The notes beneath the pieces are model-generated. The model made no database searches, was not told the origin of the DNA, and saw nothing but the letters and a program-made list of their open reading frames with translations. DNA of 64,000 nt from an uncultured Parvularculaceae bacterium (GTDB lineage Bacteria > Pseudomonadota > Alphaproteobacteria > Caulobacterales > Parvularculaceae). The position numbers and the translations under genes were made by a program. The stretch is taken from positions 1-64,000 of the forward strand of contig CAMYLZ010000008.1 in assembly GCA_947259375.1 (NCBI GenBank), written 5' to 3'. This document shows, piece by piece, positions 17,218-26,368 of the stretch (position 1 is the first letter of the stretch; each line of letters opens with the position of its first letter).

Positions 17218-17398
17218 ACACCATCCCATTACGGATCATAAATCTAAAATTGTCCTTATCCGAAACAGGATTGATTCGGAATTTTCACCAATAATCAACC
17301 ACTTATGGAAGCTTTTACCAAGCTGCTTAGCCGTTTTTTAAAAGCAGCCGCCTAGCTTCCGAGACAACATAGTTGCGTATACGGGGATAACTGTTGTC

Positions 17399-17689
17399 AT
17401 GAACGTCGCTGCCGAAAATGCCGTGCCAACCGCCAAAGCCGATGCTTATGTCATCGGCCCCGACGGAACGCCGCTCACCTTACGAGACCTGCCGCCGCCG
17501 ACGACGAAGCGCTGGGTTATCCGTCGCAAGGCCGAAGTCGTCGCCGCTGTGCGCGGCGGGCTGTTGACGCTTGAAGAAGCCTGTGAGCGCTACAAGCTCA
17601 CGGTTGAAGAGTTCCTGTCCTGGCAAAAAGCCATCGATCAATTCGGCTTGCCGGGTCTGCGCGCAACCCGCGTTCAGCAATACCGATAA
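17399..17689 (+). CDS. sciP: CtrA inhibitor SciP (DUF1153)
   Basis: 96 residues, the normal SciP length. The conserved block is intact: YVIGPDGTPLTLRDLPPP, then TKRWVIRRKAEVVAAVRGG and LLTLEEACERYKLTVEEFLSW, which forms the helix-turn-helix. In Caulobacter SciP accumulates in G1 cells, contacts CtrA and blocks activation of CtrA-dependent promoters, many of them flagellar. The gene stands between mucR and an FlhF-like gene and has its own terminator at 17720. GGGGA lies about 12 bases before the ATG. Confidence 0.95.
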   Translation: MNVAAENAVPTAKADAYVIGPDGTPLTLRDLPPPTTKRWVIRRKAEVVAAVRGGLLTLEEACERYKLTVEEFLSWQKAIDQFGLPGLRATRVQQYR

Positions 17690-17719
17690 AGCCCCCTCCG
17701 ACCCGTTAGACTTCCAATC

Positions 17720-17753
17720 CCGCCGGCGCGCATGTCGCGCCGGCGGTTTTTTT
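17720..17753 (+). terminator. Intrinsic terminator after sciP
   Basis: CCGCCGGCGCG (17720-17730), loop CATGT, CGCGCCGGCGG (17736-17746) form a perfect 11-bp stem followed by seven Ts. It ends the sciP transcript 30 bases after the stop and separates it from flhF. Confidence 0.9.
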
Positions 17754-17898
17754 CCGCCAATTCCGCCAGCCCATGCCTCTATCCGGCTGGAATAGCCGGC
17801 CCAAAGCCGTTAACATCCCCGCCGTCGTGTAACTCCGCCGTTTTGACGCGTCCGCCGCAAGCGGCGCGCGCCGGCGACAACCCCCGGTAGCAGCACAC

Positions 17899-18996
17899 AT
17901 GATGAGATTTATCGCCTCGGATCTGGACGCGGCGAAGAAAAAGGCGCGCCGCGCCCTCGGCGACGCCATGGTTGTGATATCCGCCCGCGAGCTTCCCAGC
18001 GGCGATGTGGAAATCACCGCATCGGACAAACCCGCGCCCGCCGCGCCTGAGCCCGCGCCCAAGGCGCGTTTCGCCGGCGCCGCGCGCGAAGCAGTCGATG
18101 AAGGCCCGTTCAAGATGGGCGCCGGCGCACGGCTCAGCGAAAGCATCGAGACCAAGTTCTCCGCCGACGCCCTTAGCAAGCTTTCCAACTCGCTGACCGG
18201 CGGCAAGCAGAAGCGCTCGTTAGACATGAGCGACCAGGCGGTGCGCGCGATGGCGGAAATCCTTATTCCTCACGGCGTCGGCCAAGGCCTGCTGGCGGCG
18301 ATCGCCGACGGCGCGCGCAAGTCTGAAATCGACGAAGATCTTTACCGGCTAGAAACCGGATTTCGGGAGACCTTTACATTCGCTCCGCTGCATTTGACGC
18401 CGTCGAGCCCGATCATGCTTGTCGGGCCCACAGGCTCCGGCAAGACGTCAAGCTCGGCCAAACTCGCCGCGGCCTCGCAAGCGAGCGGCGCAAAAGCGTG
18501 CATGATCACCGCCGATGTCGGCCGCGCCGGCGCCATCGACCAGATCCGCGCTTACGGCGAAGCGTTGGGCGCTGACTATTTTATCGCGGAAAGCCCGCTT
18601 GATGTTGAGCAAATCCTGCGCGCCAACCGCCCGGCCGGCGCGATTATTTTCGACACCCCCGGCGTCAGCCCGTTCGACAGCGGCGATGTTGCGGCCTTGC
18701 GCAGTTATCGCGATGCTGCGGATGCCGAACCGGTGCTGGTGATGCCGGCGAGCGGCGATGCGGAGGAATATCTGGACTGGGCCCGCGCCTTCAAGGAAAT
18801 CGGCGTCCGGCGATGCATCCTCACCAAGTTCGACGCCACCAAGCGGGTTGGCGCCGGTTTGCGCGCCGCCTTTGAATGCGGCCTCGCGCTGGCGCATTTT
18901 TCGGAAACTCCGTTCATTTCCGAAGGGCTGCTCAACGCCAGCCCGGAATTTCTCGCCCGACGGCTGATCGCCAGCCGCCCCGGAAAAGTCGGCTAA
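17899..18996 (+). CDS. flhF: FlhF-like SRP-family GTPase
   Basis: 365 residues. The N-terminus (FIASDLDAAKKKARRALGDAM then VVISAREL) matches the FlhF B domain; a Pro/Ala linker follows; the NG GTPase domain carries P-loop GPTGSGKTS at 176-184, DVGRAGAIDQ at 206-215, DTPG at 252-255 and TKFD at 309-312. FlhF places or assembles the flagellum in many bacteria, usually with FlhG. No FlhG or other flagellar gene is in this window, although SciP, a flagellar-gene regulator, lies just upstream. Two adjacent ATGs are possible starts. The GTPase family is certain; flagellar function is inferred. Confidence 0.85.
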   Translation: MMRFIASDLDAAKKKARRALGDAMVVISARELPSGDVEITASDKPAPAAPEPAPKARFAGAAREAVDEGPFKMGAGARLSESIETKFSADALSKLSNSLTGGKQKRSLDMSDQAVRAMAEILIPHGVGQGLLAAIADGARKSEIDEDLYRLETGFRETFTFAPLHLTPSSPIMLVGPTGSGKTSSSAKLAAASQASGAKACMITADVGRAGAIDQIRAYGEALGADYFIAESPLDVEQILRANRPAGAIIFDTPGVSPFDSGDVAALRSYRDAADAEPVLVMPASGDAEEYLDWARAFKEIGVRRCILTKFDATKRVGAGLRAAFECGLALAHFSETPFISEGLLNASPEFLARRLIASRPGKVG

Positions 18997-19014
18997 CCCA
19001 ATTCAATACCAGAT

Positions 19015-19041
19015 AAAAAAAGCGGGCCTTGAAGGCCCGCT
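19015..19041 (-). terminator. Intrinsic terminator for nlpD (minus strand)
   Basis: AGCGGGCCT, loop TGA, AGGCCCGCT (19021-19041) is a perfect 9-bp stem. On the minus strand it is followed by TTTTTTATC, so it should stop the leftward nlpD transcript. It also lies just after flhF and could act weakly in the other direction. Confidence 0.85.
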
Positions 19042-19128
19042 CAATAGCAACGCAACATATTTTCTTCTTTACACTGACTTTACAGATACGCTTTACATAA
19101 CCACCTGCTACGCCAAGCCGTACAAGAA

Positions 19129-20334
19129 TTAGGGCGCGCCAAGCAGCGCGACCGGATCAACCGTCTGCAACTCCTGGCGAATTTCAAAATGCAATTGCGG
19201 CGTCGAGACCGCGCCGGTCTGTCCGACCTTTGCAATCACTTGCCCTTTGCGCACATGATCGCCCTTTTTCACCAGCATGGCGTCATTATGCGCATAGGCG
19301 GTCACAAAACCGTCCGCATGCTTGATCAGCAGCAGGTTGCCGAAGCCTTCAAGTTCCGATCCGCGATAGACAACCTGCCCGTCAGCGGCGGCGCGCACGG
19401 CGGCGCCCACCGGGGCCGCGATATTCACGCCGTCATTGCGGCGACCAAGATTGCCCGAACCATATTCGGAAACAATCCGCCCCCGCACCGGCCATGAAAA
19501 CATCGATTCCGCCGACTGCGCAGGCGGCGGCGTATAAGCGACATTGCGGGCGATGTCGGCGACATTGCCCGCCGTCGCGCGTTGTTCAGCTACCGGCGCC
19601 GGCTCGCTCTTGGGCGCGACCGCCGCCGTTTGCAGCGGTTTAAACGCATCCGCAGGCGCGGACGGAATAAGCAATTGCCGGCCGACATCGAGCGTATAAG
19701 GCGCGGCCAGCCGGTTCGCCGCCGCAATCTCTTCAACGGAGACGCCCAACCTGCGTGAAATCGAATAGAGCGTATCGCCGCGGCGCACCAGATAAAGCTG
19801 GTCTTGCGCCGTCACCCGCCGGGCAGGCGCATCATGGGTGACGACGGTCGAGCCCGACGGCAATTTCAAGACCTGCCCGACGCGCAGCGCATAAGGCGCC
19901 GCAAGATTATTCGTTTCAATCATCGCGTCAGGCGCGACGGAGAATTTGCGCGACAACGCGTATACCGTGTCACCCGGCTGCACCTCGATATAGCCCTTCG
20001 CCTTATGCAGATGCGGCGTCGTCGATACCGGCTGCGCGGCTTGCGGCGCATCGAGATAGACTGCGGAGACAGGCGTCACCGGCGTCAATTGCGCCGGCGC
20101 GGCTTCCCGATTGCGTTTGACGGGCGGCTGATAGACCGGCTGCGTATATTCGGGCGCCTGCGCCTGTCGCGCCCGCGCCAACCGTTGTTCGCGGTAAATG
20201 TCATCCGGCGAGTGATAGACGCGCGTTTGCTGCGCCGGATCGCTGCCGTACACCACCGGTGCGTGGTTGTGCGACCCACAGGCGGCAACCGCCAAAAACG
20301 AACTTGTCAGCAACGCATTACGCACGCTTTTCAT
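19129..20334 (-). CDS. nlpD: NlpD-like lipoprotein with two LysM domains and a degenerate M23 (LytM) domain
   Basis: 401 residues from the ATG at 20334, which has AGGAGG five bases upstream and begins a lipoprotein signal (SSFLAVAAC). Two LysM repeats follow (GYIEVQPGDTVYALSRKFSV and DQLYLVRRGDTLYSISRRLG). The C-terminal LytM domain lacks metal ligands: the HxGxD motif reads NDGVN, and the later HLH reads QLH at 380-382. This matches E. coli NlpD, which does not cut peptidoglycan but activates cell-division amidases. It is last in the leftward scp-tat-serS-surE block and has a terminator at 19041. Confidence 0.9.
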   Translation of the reverse strand: MKSVRNALLTSSFLAVAACGSHNHAPVVYGSDPAQQTRVYHSPDDIYREQRLARARQAQAPEYTQPVYQPPVKRNREAAPAQLTPVTPVSAVYLDAPQAAQPVSTTPHLHKAKGYIEVQPGDTVYALSRKFSVAPDAMIETNNLAAPYALRVGQVLKLPSGSTVVTHDAPARRVTAQDQLYLVRRGDTLYSISRRLGVSVEEIAAANRLAAPYTLDVGRQLLIPSAPADAFKPLQTAAVAPKSEPAPVAEQRATAGNVADIARNVAYTPPPAQSAESMFSWPVRGRIVSEYGSGNLGRRNDGVNIAAPVGAAVRAAADGQVVYRGSELEGFGNLLLIKHADGFVTAYAHNDAMLVKKGDHVRKGQVIAKVGQTGAVSTPQLHFEIRQELQTVDPVALLGAP

Positions 20335-20434
20335 CACCCCTCCTGGATGCAGCCAGTGTCCCGCCGAGTCGGACTGACGTTTATGCTCTTTGGTTAACGC
20401 CGCGTTAACGATTCCCATAATCGTTAGGAATTTG

Positions 20435-21208
20435 TCAGCTTTTTAGCGATTTCGCCCCAAACGCCCCGGTTAATGTCGCGTGAGCGCCCGCATGGGTCAG
20501 CGCCAGATGCAGCGGCGTGATGGAAATACGGCCATCATAAATGGCGCGCAGGTCAGTGCCTTCCGGCGGATCGGACAGCTCGCCCGTATAGCCGTACCAG
20601 TAATAGCGCCCGCCCCGGAGGTCTTTGCGCTCTTCTGCGAAGAGCTGATAGGCGTCGCGATGGCCCTGCGTCGTGACTTCAACGCCGGAGACATCATCGG
20701 GCGCACGGTCCGGAAAATTCACATTGACGACCACATCGCTCGGCCAGCCGGCGTCGAGCAATTGCCGAACGATGCCCGCGCCGAAATGCTCCGGCGTTTC
20801 CCAGCGCGCATTGTCTCGGGCGAAGCGCGACAGGGAAAGCGCGATCGAGGGCACGCCCAACGACATGCCCTGAAAGGCTGCGGCGATGGTGCCGGAAACC
20901 GTGACATCCTCGGCGAGATTCTGGCCGTTATTGACGCCGGAAAGAACGAGATCGGGCTTCTTTCCGTCGATGATTTTCGTCACCGCCATCAACACCGCGT
21001 CGCTCGGCGTGCCGGTGACGGAAAACCGCCGCTCGTCATATTGCCGATAGCGCAAGGGATGCGCGAGGGTCAGCGCCCGCGCGGCGCCCGACTGTTCTTC
21101 CTGCGGGGCGACCACCCACACATCGTCCGACAATTCGCGAGCGATGTTGACAAGACTTTCCAGCCCGCGCGCGTGAATGCCGTCATCATTGGAACACAGG
21201 ATACGCAT
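20435..21208 (-). CDS. surE: 5'/3'-nucleotidase SurE
   Basis: 257 residues. The N-terminus [19 protein letters not shown] carries the metal-binding SNDDG, and other SurE motifs follow: [37 protein letters not shown] and SIALSL. SurE dephosphorylates nucleoside monophosphates and is linked to stationary-phase survival. It lies between serS (four bases upstream) and nlpD. The pcm gene that often stands between surE and nlpD is missing. Confidence 0.95.
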   Translation of the reverse strand: MRILCSNDDGIHARGLESLVNIARELSDDVWVVAPQEEQSGAARALTLAHPLRYRQYDERRFSVTGTPSDAVLMAVTKIIDGKKPDLVLSGVNNGQNLAEDVTVSGTIAAAFQGMSLGVPSIALSLSRFARDNARWETPEHFGAGIVRQLLDAGWPSDVVVNVNFPDRAPDDVSGVEVTTQGHRDAYQLFAEERKDLRGGRYYWYGYTGELSDPPEGTDLRAIYDGRISITPLHLALTHAGAHATLTGAFGAKSLKS

Positions 21209-21212
21209 CGCG

Positions 21213-22490
21213 CTACATCGCCTCGATTTTGGTCAAGCCGCCCATATAGGGCCGCAAGACGTCCGGCACGGCGACCGACCCATCCGCCTGCTGATAGTTT
21301 TCCAGCACCGCCACCAGCGTTCGGCCCACTGCAAGGCCGGACCCGTTCAACGTATGCGCAAACCTGGTCTGCTTTTCGCCCTTTGGCCGGCAACGCGTAT
21401 TCATCCGCCGCGCCTGGAAATCACCGCAATTGGAGCAAGACGAGATCTCGCGATAGCGCGCCTGACCGGGGAGCCAGACCTCAATGTCGTAGGTTTTCTT
21501 CGCCGAAAAGCCCATATCGCCGGTCGACAGCATCATGGTGCGGAACGGCAGGTCGAGCCGTTTCAGGACTTCCTCGGCGCATTCGGTCATGCGTTCATGC
21601 TCGGCCTCGGACTTTTCCGGCGGCGTAATCGATACCAGCTCGACTTTTGAGAATTGGTGCAGGCGGATCATGCCGCGGGTGTCGCGCCCGGCCGAGCCCG
21701 CTTCCGAGCGGAAGCACGGCGTCCATGCGGTGAACCGCAGCGGCAATTGTTCCTCATCAAGAATATCGCCGCTGACGATATTGGTGAGCGAGACTTCCGC
21801 CGTGGGGATGAGCGTTAGCTCCGCCGTGGTGACGAACTGGTCTTCGGCGAATTTCGGCAATTGGCCGGTGCCGAACAACGCCTCGTCGCGCACCAATAAC
21901 GGCGGCTGCACTTCCATGTAACAAAACTCGCCCGTATGCAGATCAAGCATGAAAGACGCTATCGCGCGTTCGAGCCGCGCAAGCTGGCCTTTGAGCAAGA
22001 CGAAGCGCGCGCCCGACATTTTCGCGGCGGTTTCAAAATCCATTTGGCCGAGCGCTTCGCCGAGGTCGAAATGCTCTTTAGCGCCATCGAGGTTTCTCGG
22101 CGCGCCCCATTTGCGGATTTCCACATTCGCTTCTTCATCCGAGCCCTCGGGCGCGTCATCGGCGGGAATGTTTGGCAGGCCCGACAAAAGTTCGCGGATC
22201 GCATCCTGTTTTTTCTTCTGCTCCGCCTCGGCCGTCGGCATCTGGTGCTTGATGCGCTCGACTTCTTCGCGCAGGCGGTTGAATTCTGCCTCGTCGCCTT
22301 TGGCCTTGGCTTGGCCGATCTGTTTGGAAGCAGCGTTGCGCCGCTCCTGCAGATCGTTCAGCGCATGCGTGAATTTGCGCGCTTCCTCGTCAAGAGCAAG
22401 CACTTCCCCGGCGCGGGGCCCAAGCCCCCGGCGCGCCAGCCCAGCGTCGAAAGCATCGGGGTTTTCGCGGATCCATTTGATATCGAACAT
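21213..22490 (-). CDS. serS: Serine--tRNA ligase
   Basis: 425 residues, full length. The N-terminal helical arm (residues 1-110, [20 protein letters not shown] then a coiled coil rich in Glu/Lys/Arg) binds the tRNA long arm. The class II core holds motif 2 ([20 protein letters not shown]) and motif 3 ([18 protein letters not shown]), with [17 protein letters not shown] between them. It charges tRNA-Ser in the cytoplasm. It sits between tatC and surE, as is usual in alphaproteobacteria. Confidence 0.96.
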   Translation of the reverse strand: MFDIKWIRENPDAFDAGLARRGLGPRAGEVLALDEEARKFTHALNDLQERRNAASKQIGQAKAKGDEAEFNRLREEVERIKHQMPTAEAEQKKKQDAIRELLSGLPNIPADDAPEGSDEEANVEIRKWGAPRNLDGAKEHFDLGEALGQMDFETAAKMSGARFVLLKGQLARLERAIASFMLDLHTGEFCYMEVQPPLLVRDEALFGTGQLPKFAEDQFVTTAELTLIPTAEVSLTNIVSGDILDEEQLPLRFTAWTPCFRSEAGSAGRDTRGMIRLHQFSKVELVSITPPEKSEAEHERMTECAEEVLKRLDLPFRTMMLSTGDMGFSAKKTYDIEVWLPGQARYREISSCSNCGDFQARRMNTRCRPKGEKQTRFAHTLNGSGLAVGRTLVAVLENYQQADGSVAVPDVLRPYMGGLTKIEAM

Positions 22491-22544
22491 GAGGCGCGGT
22501 TTAGCCGGGTTGCCGCAATGGGTCCAGAGCGAAGGCGTGCAGGG

Positions 22545-23372
22545 CTAGGCTGACGCCTTTGTGGCGTCTTCTGCTTCCGCCCCGGCTTTTCGCTCGGCAA
22601 GGCGTACGCAGAACACGGAAATCTCGTAAAGCGCGATGATCGAAAGCCCCAGCACTAACTGGCTGATCGGGTCCGGCGGCGTCAGGAACGCAGCGATGAC
22701 GAAGATCACGACGATCGCGATCTTGCGATGTTTTTTCAAAAACGCCGCATTGATCAGGCCGCCGCGTGCAAGCAGCGTCAGGAACACCGGCAACTGGAAT
22801 GCAAAGCCGAACGCCATGATCAGCGTGGTCAGCAGCGACAAATAATCGCCGACGCGAGTCAAAAGCTCGATCGAAACACCCCCTGCTTCGCCCGGCTGCT
22901 GTTCCATCCCCACCGCGAAGCGCATGACGAAGGGCATCATCACGAAATAAACGAGCGCCGCGCCGGCGGTGAACAGGACCGGCATCGCCGCAATGAAGGG
23001 AAGCGCCGCCTTGCGCTCCCGGCGATAAAGGCCCGGCGCAACGAATTTGTAGATCTCATAGGCCACGACCGGAAACGCCAGCGCAATGCCGCCAAGCGCG
23101 GCGAGCCGCACGCGGGTGAAGAAGAACTCCAGCGGTGCGAAATAAAGCTTCGGCTCGACGCCCGCGGCGTCAACCGCATTCTTGAACGGCACCACGAGGA
23201 ATTCATAAAGCTGAATTGAAAATGTAAAACAGATGACGAAGCCAACAGCGACTGCAACAAGCGAGACGATAATGCGGCTGCGCAATTCCGTCAGATGCTC
23301 GAGCAATGGCGCGGAAGAGGCTTTCAGCTCGTCCTCTTCGGAATGCGGCGCTTGTCCTTCCGCTTCGCTCAT
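22545..23372 (-). CDS. tatC: Sec-independent protein translocase TatC
   Basis: 275 residues with six hydrophobic segments. The conserved N-terminal cytoplasmic motif LLEHLTELRSRIIVSL and the first periplasmic loop (PLEFFFTRVRLA) are typical TatC. TatC with TatB recognises the twin-arginine signal and gathers TatA to export folded proteins. The start overlaps the tatB stop (ATGA). Both termini are extended with polar residues and the C-terminal tail is rich in Glu/Ala. Confidence 0.95.
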   Translation of the reverse strand: MSEAEGQAPHSEEDELKASSAPLLEHLTELRSRIIVSLVAVAVGFVICFTFSIQLYEFLVVPFKNAVDAAGVEPKLYFAPLEFFFTRVRLAALGGIALAFPVVAYEIYKFVAPGLYRRERKAALPFIAAMPVLFTAGAALVYFVMMPFVMRFAVGMEQQPGEAGGVSIELLTRVGDYLSLLTTLIMAFGFAFQLPVFLTLLARGGLINAAFLKKHRKIAIVVIFVIAAFLTPPDPISQLVLGLSIIALYEISVFCVRLAERKAGAEAEDATKASA

Positions 23373-23785
23373 GCGCCCGCCGCCCCGTCTTTCGCCGGCG
23401 TTACCGTTTCAGCAGGGTCTTGTTGCTCGCTTGCCGTTTCATTTGCATCGCCGAGCGATTGGTTGACCGCGTCATTGAGCGCGCTTGATTGTTCGCGCAA
23501 GTCGCGCGCAATCGGCGCCGTGGTTTCTTCCAGCGCGCGTTTTGCGTCGGCGACAGGGTTGCCTTGCTTCAACTCCTCGATTTCCTTGCGCAGATCATCC
23601 ATTTCCGCCTCGCGCGCCATCTGGTCGAATGCGGCGGTGAATTCGCCCGCCATCCGGCGCGCCTGCCCCAGCATCCGCCCGGCGGAGCGCATCAGTTTCG
23701 GCAGATCCTTGGGGCCAACCACAACCAACGCCACGACGGCGATCAGGATCAGCTCGAAAAACCCGAATTGCGGTAACAGATTCAT
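23369..23785 (-). CDS. tatB: Sec-independent protein translocase TatB
   Basis: 138 residues. A single N-terminal membrane helix (FFELILIAVVALVVVGPKDL with the Glu and the GP hinge), then an amphipathic helix (PKLMRSAGRMLGQARRMAGE) and a charged coiled region that carries EIEELKQGNPVADAKRALEE. The C-terminal 40 residues are low complexity. It lies between tatA and tatC. Confidence 0.94.
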   Translation of the reverse strand: MNLLPQFGFFELILIAVVALVVVGPKDLPKLMRSAGRMLGQARRMAGEFTAAFDQMAREAEMDDLRKEIEELKQGNPVADAKRALEETTAPIARDLREQSSALNDAVNQSLGDANETASEQQDPAETVTPAKDGAAGA

Positions 23786-23919
23786 AACGCCGCCTTTGCG
23801 AAAACGGCGAGCGAAAAATCAATGATGCTTTTTCGGATGGCGATCATCACATCCTCCGGCATAGCGCAAAAGTCTCGCGGCCTTTCACCTGCTTTATGCA
23901 GGTTCAGGCCACACAATGG

Positions 23920-24141
23920 TCAGGATTGCGCCTTGTCCGTTTCCTCTTCGGCGACAGGCGTGACGTCTTTAGCGTCGTCACTGCGGTCGTCGAGCGATTT
24001 TTCATCGTCTTTCAGGCCTTTGCGAAAAGCATTAATGCCTTTTGCAAAGTCACCCATGACCGCCGAGATTTTGCCGCCGCCGCCAAACAGCAGCAGCGCC
24101 AGAACGAGAATGATGACGATTTGCCAAGGGCCTATACTCAT
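23920..24141 (-). CDS. tatA: Sec-independent protein translocase TatA
   Basis: 73 residues: short N-terminus, one membrane helix ([18 protein letters not shown]), then the amphipathic helix [20 protein letters not shown] and an acidic polar tail. The GGGGKI hinge is slightly longer in Gly than the usual FGxxKLP. TatA oligomers form the export path. It is 134 bases ahead of tatB and 76 after scpB. Confidence 0.94.
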   Translation of the reverse strand: MSIGPWQIVIILVLALLLFGGGGKISAVMGDFAKGINAFRKGLKDDEKSLDDRSDDAKDVTPVAEEETDKAQS

Positions 24142-24217
24142 GGTGCGTTTCTCCGGCGTTTTCAGACGCTATACGTAGTGCCGGGCCCGTCCCGACGCAA
24201 ACGCGAATATGAAATGA

Positions 24218-25336
24218 TCAGGCGTCCGCCATTTCGTCCGCCTCTTCCTCAAGGAAATCCTGAGCAAATTCGCCGGCTTCCCCTTCGTCATCGGCTTCTT
24301 CGTCGTCGTCTCCGTCGACCGGCGTCGGCACCGAAAAGCCCGGCGGCAGGCGCGCATCCAGCATGCCGGCGGCCTTGAGATCAGCCAAGCCCGGCAGGTC
24401 AGCGATCGCCTCAAGTCCGAAATGCTCAAGGAAGTCTTGCGTGGTGCCGTAAAGGGTCGGCCGGCCCGGAACGTCCCTGCGCTTGCCGCGCATTTTCACC
24501 CAGCCGATTTCAAGCAACTGGTCAAGCGAGCCTTTCGCGACCTGGACGCCGCGCACATCTTCGATGTCGGCGCGGGTGCAAGGCTGGTGATAGGCGATGA
24601 TCGCCAGCGTTTCGAGCGCGGCGCGCGACAGCTTGCGCTGTGTCGATTTTTCCTTTTGCAGCACATGGGCGACATCAATTGCCGTCACAAAACGCCATTT
24701 GCCGTCAATCGCCGCAAGCACGACGCCCCGGCCTTCATAATGGGATTTCACGCGCTCGATCAGCGCCGGCACATCCGCGCCGGCCGGCAGGCGGTCCGCC
24801 ATGCTTTTCGGGTCAAGCGGTTCCGCCGCCGCAAATAAAAGCGCTTCGAGCATGCGGGTCTGTTCGACCTGGTCTTCCTCGCTCCACTCTGGCGGCGGCG
24901 CAGATTCATCCGCATCCTGATCTTCATCGGCAGGCCGGGCGTTTTCTTCATCTTTGGCCGCATCTTGGGAAGCGCCGTCATCTGCGTCCTGCATTTCGGT
25001 GTCCGCTGCGCCTTGTTCGCCCTCTTCGTCTACAGACCTTTCTTGGTCGGCCGCGTCGACTTCATCGCTTGCGCACTGGGCCGCCTCCAGCGCTTCTTCA
25101 TCAAGCGACTCTTCAAAGGCCTCTACTTCTGTTTCCGCTTCCGCCCGTTCGTCGTCAGCCGAGACGTCTTGCGTTTCGGCCTCGTCGAGATCGACTCTCG
25201 TTGCGTCCGCGCTGGTCAATTCTTCTTTATTCGACACGTGTTCCGTCAACTCTTCCGCCAATTCTTCTGCAAGCGCTTCTTGCGCCTCGCGCGCATCCAG
25301 CCCTTTGAAATCCCGACCTGCGTCCGTATCCGTCAT
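24218..25336 (-). CDS. scpB: Segregation and condensation protein B with long acidic N-terminal extension
   Basis: 372 residues, far longer than the usual 180-250. The ScpB winged-helix core starts near residue 155 (QVEQTRMLEALLFAAAEPLD) and includes LSRAALETLAIIAYHQPCTR, ADIEDVRGVQVAKGSLDQL and PGRPTLYGTTQDFLEHFGL. Residues 1-152 are almost all Asp, Glu, Ala, Ser and Gln, probably disordered, and another acidic tail ends the protein (DDDEEADDEGEAGE). ScpB joins ScpA and Smc to organise the chromosome. Its start overlaps the scpA stop by four bases, so the long N-terminus follows the true start. Confidence 0.92.
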   Translation of the reverse strand: MTDTDAGRDFKGLDAREAQEALAEELAEELTEHVSNKEELTSADATRVDLDEAETQDVSADDERAEAETEVEAFEESLDEEALEAAQCASDEVDAADQERSVDEEGEQGAADTEMQDADDGASQDAAKDEENARPADEDQDADESAPPPEWSEEDQVEQTRMLEALLFAAAEPLDPKSMADRLPAGADVPALIERVKSHYEGRGVVLAAIDGKWRFVTAIDVAHVLQKEKSTQRKLSRAALETLAIIAYHQPCTRADIEDVRGVQVAKGSLDQLLEIGWVKMRGKRRDVPGRPTLYGTTQDFLEHFGLEAIADLPGLADLKAAGMLDARLPPGFSVPTPVDGDDDEEADDEGEAGEFAQDFLEEEADEMADA

Positions 25337-26310
25337 GACGCTTTATCTCCATCTTCAGCCTGACGCGACTTGATATAGATCGGCTCGAAGGTTCCAAGCT
25401 GGCGCAAATCAATGCGCCCCGCCTTTGCAAATTCAAGCGCGGCATTGAACGAGCTTGCCAATACCGATGCTTCAGGCGCGTCCACCTCCGCATTGCGCGA
25501 CAAGGACCGCAATTCCGTCCATTCGGGGATCGCGCCAAGAACTCGTTCAAGCCGCGCGCGCGCCGCCTCGACCGAAAACACGGCGGGCGGTTGCAAATGA
25601 TATTCGCGATCCACCGCCGCAATCCGCTGCGTCGCATAGGCTTTGAGCAAATCCACAAGATCAGCCTGCCAGTCGGGCTTGTGGGTGACGCGCACGCCCT
25701 CTGGCGCGCCGCGCGTATAAAAGTCGAGCCCTTCTTGCGGCAGCGCCTGCAAATCATCCACCGCCTTGCGCATGGCTTCAAGCCGTTGAAGCTGGAAAGC
25801 CAACCTTGCCGCCATCTCGTCAGCGGTCGGCTCATCGCCGTCATCTTCGACCGCCGGCAACAGCAGCTTGGATTTCAGGAACGCCAGCCAGGACGCCATG
25901 ACGAGATAATCGGCGGCCAGTTCGAGATTGCGTTCCTTGGCGGCCTCGACGAATTGCAAATACTGGTCGACCAGCGCGACCATGGAAATCCGGCGGATAT
26001 CGACTTTCTGGCGGCGCGCGAGATCAAGCAGAACGTCGAGCGGGCCTTCATAGCCTTCAATATTGACAACCAACGCGTTGATCGCGTCGTCCGTATCGGC
26101 GGCGATGCGCACCGGCGCGTCGAATTCGTCGCCGCTCGCATCGGATGCGTCCTGCGCCAGCTCCTCTGCGCCTTGCGATTGCGCAGCCTGCGCTTCCGAT
26201 TCCTGCGTATCCGATTCCGGCGCATCCGAAATCTCGCCGCCTGAAACTTCCGTTTCCGGCCTGGGATCGTCGGCAATCGCCGTCAACACAATGTCGTCGC
26301 CATCCTTCAT
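25333..26310 (-). CDS. scpA: Segregation and condensation protein A with acidic N-terminal extension
   Basis: 325 residues from the ATG at 26310; the codon before it is a TTG. The kleisin core begins near residue 80 with VNIEGYEGPLDVLLDLARRQ and continues with KVDIRRISMVALVDQYLQF and LAADYLVMASWLAFLKSKLL, the segment that contacts Smc. The first 75 residues are rich in Asp, Glu, Ser, Gln and Ala, as in the adjacent ScpB. It acts in chromosome condensation with Smc and ScpB. It starts about 60 bases after nagZ ends. Confidence 0.93.
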   Translation of the reverse strand: MKDGDDIVLTAIADDPRPETEVSGGEISDAPESDTQESEAQAAQSQGAEELAQDASDASGDEFDAPVRIAADTDDAINALVVNIEGYEGPLDVLLDLARRQKVDIRRISMVALVDQYLQFVEAAKERNLELAADYLVMASWLAFLKSKLLLPAVEDDGDEPTADEMAARLAFQLQRLEAMRKAVDDLQALPQEGLDFYTRGAPEGVRVTHKPDWQADLVDLLKAYATQRIAAVDREYHLQPPAVFSVEAARARLERVLGAIPEWTELRSLSRNAEVDAPEASVLASSFNAALEFAKAGRIDLRQLGTFEPIYIKSRQAEDGDKAS

Positions 26311-26368
26311 CAAACCACTTTAGGGCCGATTCTGGCCCTCGCCTAACCGCTTTCTTTCCCGAAAAGAC

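Larger units (their letters stand above)
16769..17398. other. 630-bp mucR-sciP intergenic region with two long-arm hairpins
   Basis: No supported coding sequence is visible. Two stem-loops are: TTGCCGGCCCTGA (16869-16881) with TCAGGGTCGGCAA (16903-16915), and GCGGGCAGG (17179-17187) with CCTGCCCGC (17209-17217). The last 180 bases before sciP are AT-rich and carry a GATTC at about 17271-17275, consistent with a regulated promoter in an organism using GANTC methylation. The gap could hold a small RNA, long untranslated ends, or both. Confidence 0.5.

Noticed and set aside
20480-21628. A 382-codon plus-strand frame over surE and serS
   Set aside because: Antisense to two well-supported genes; composition is that of a shadow frame.
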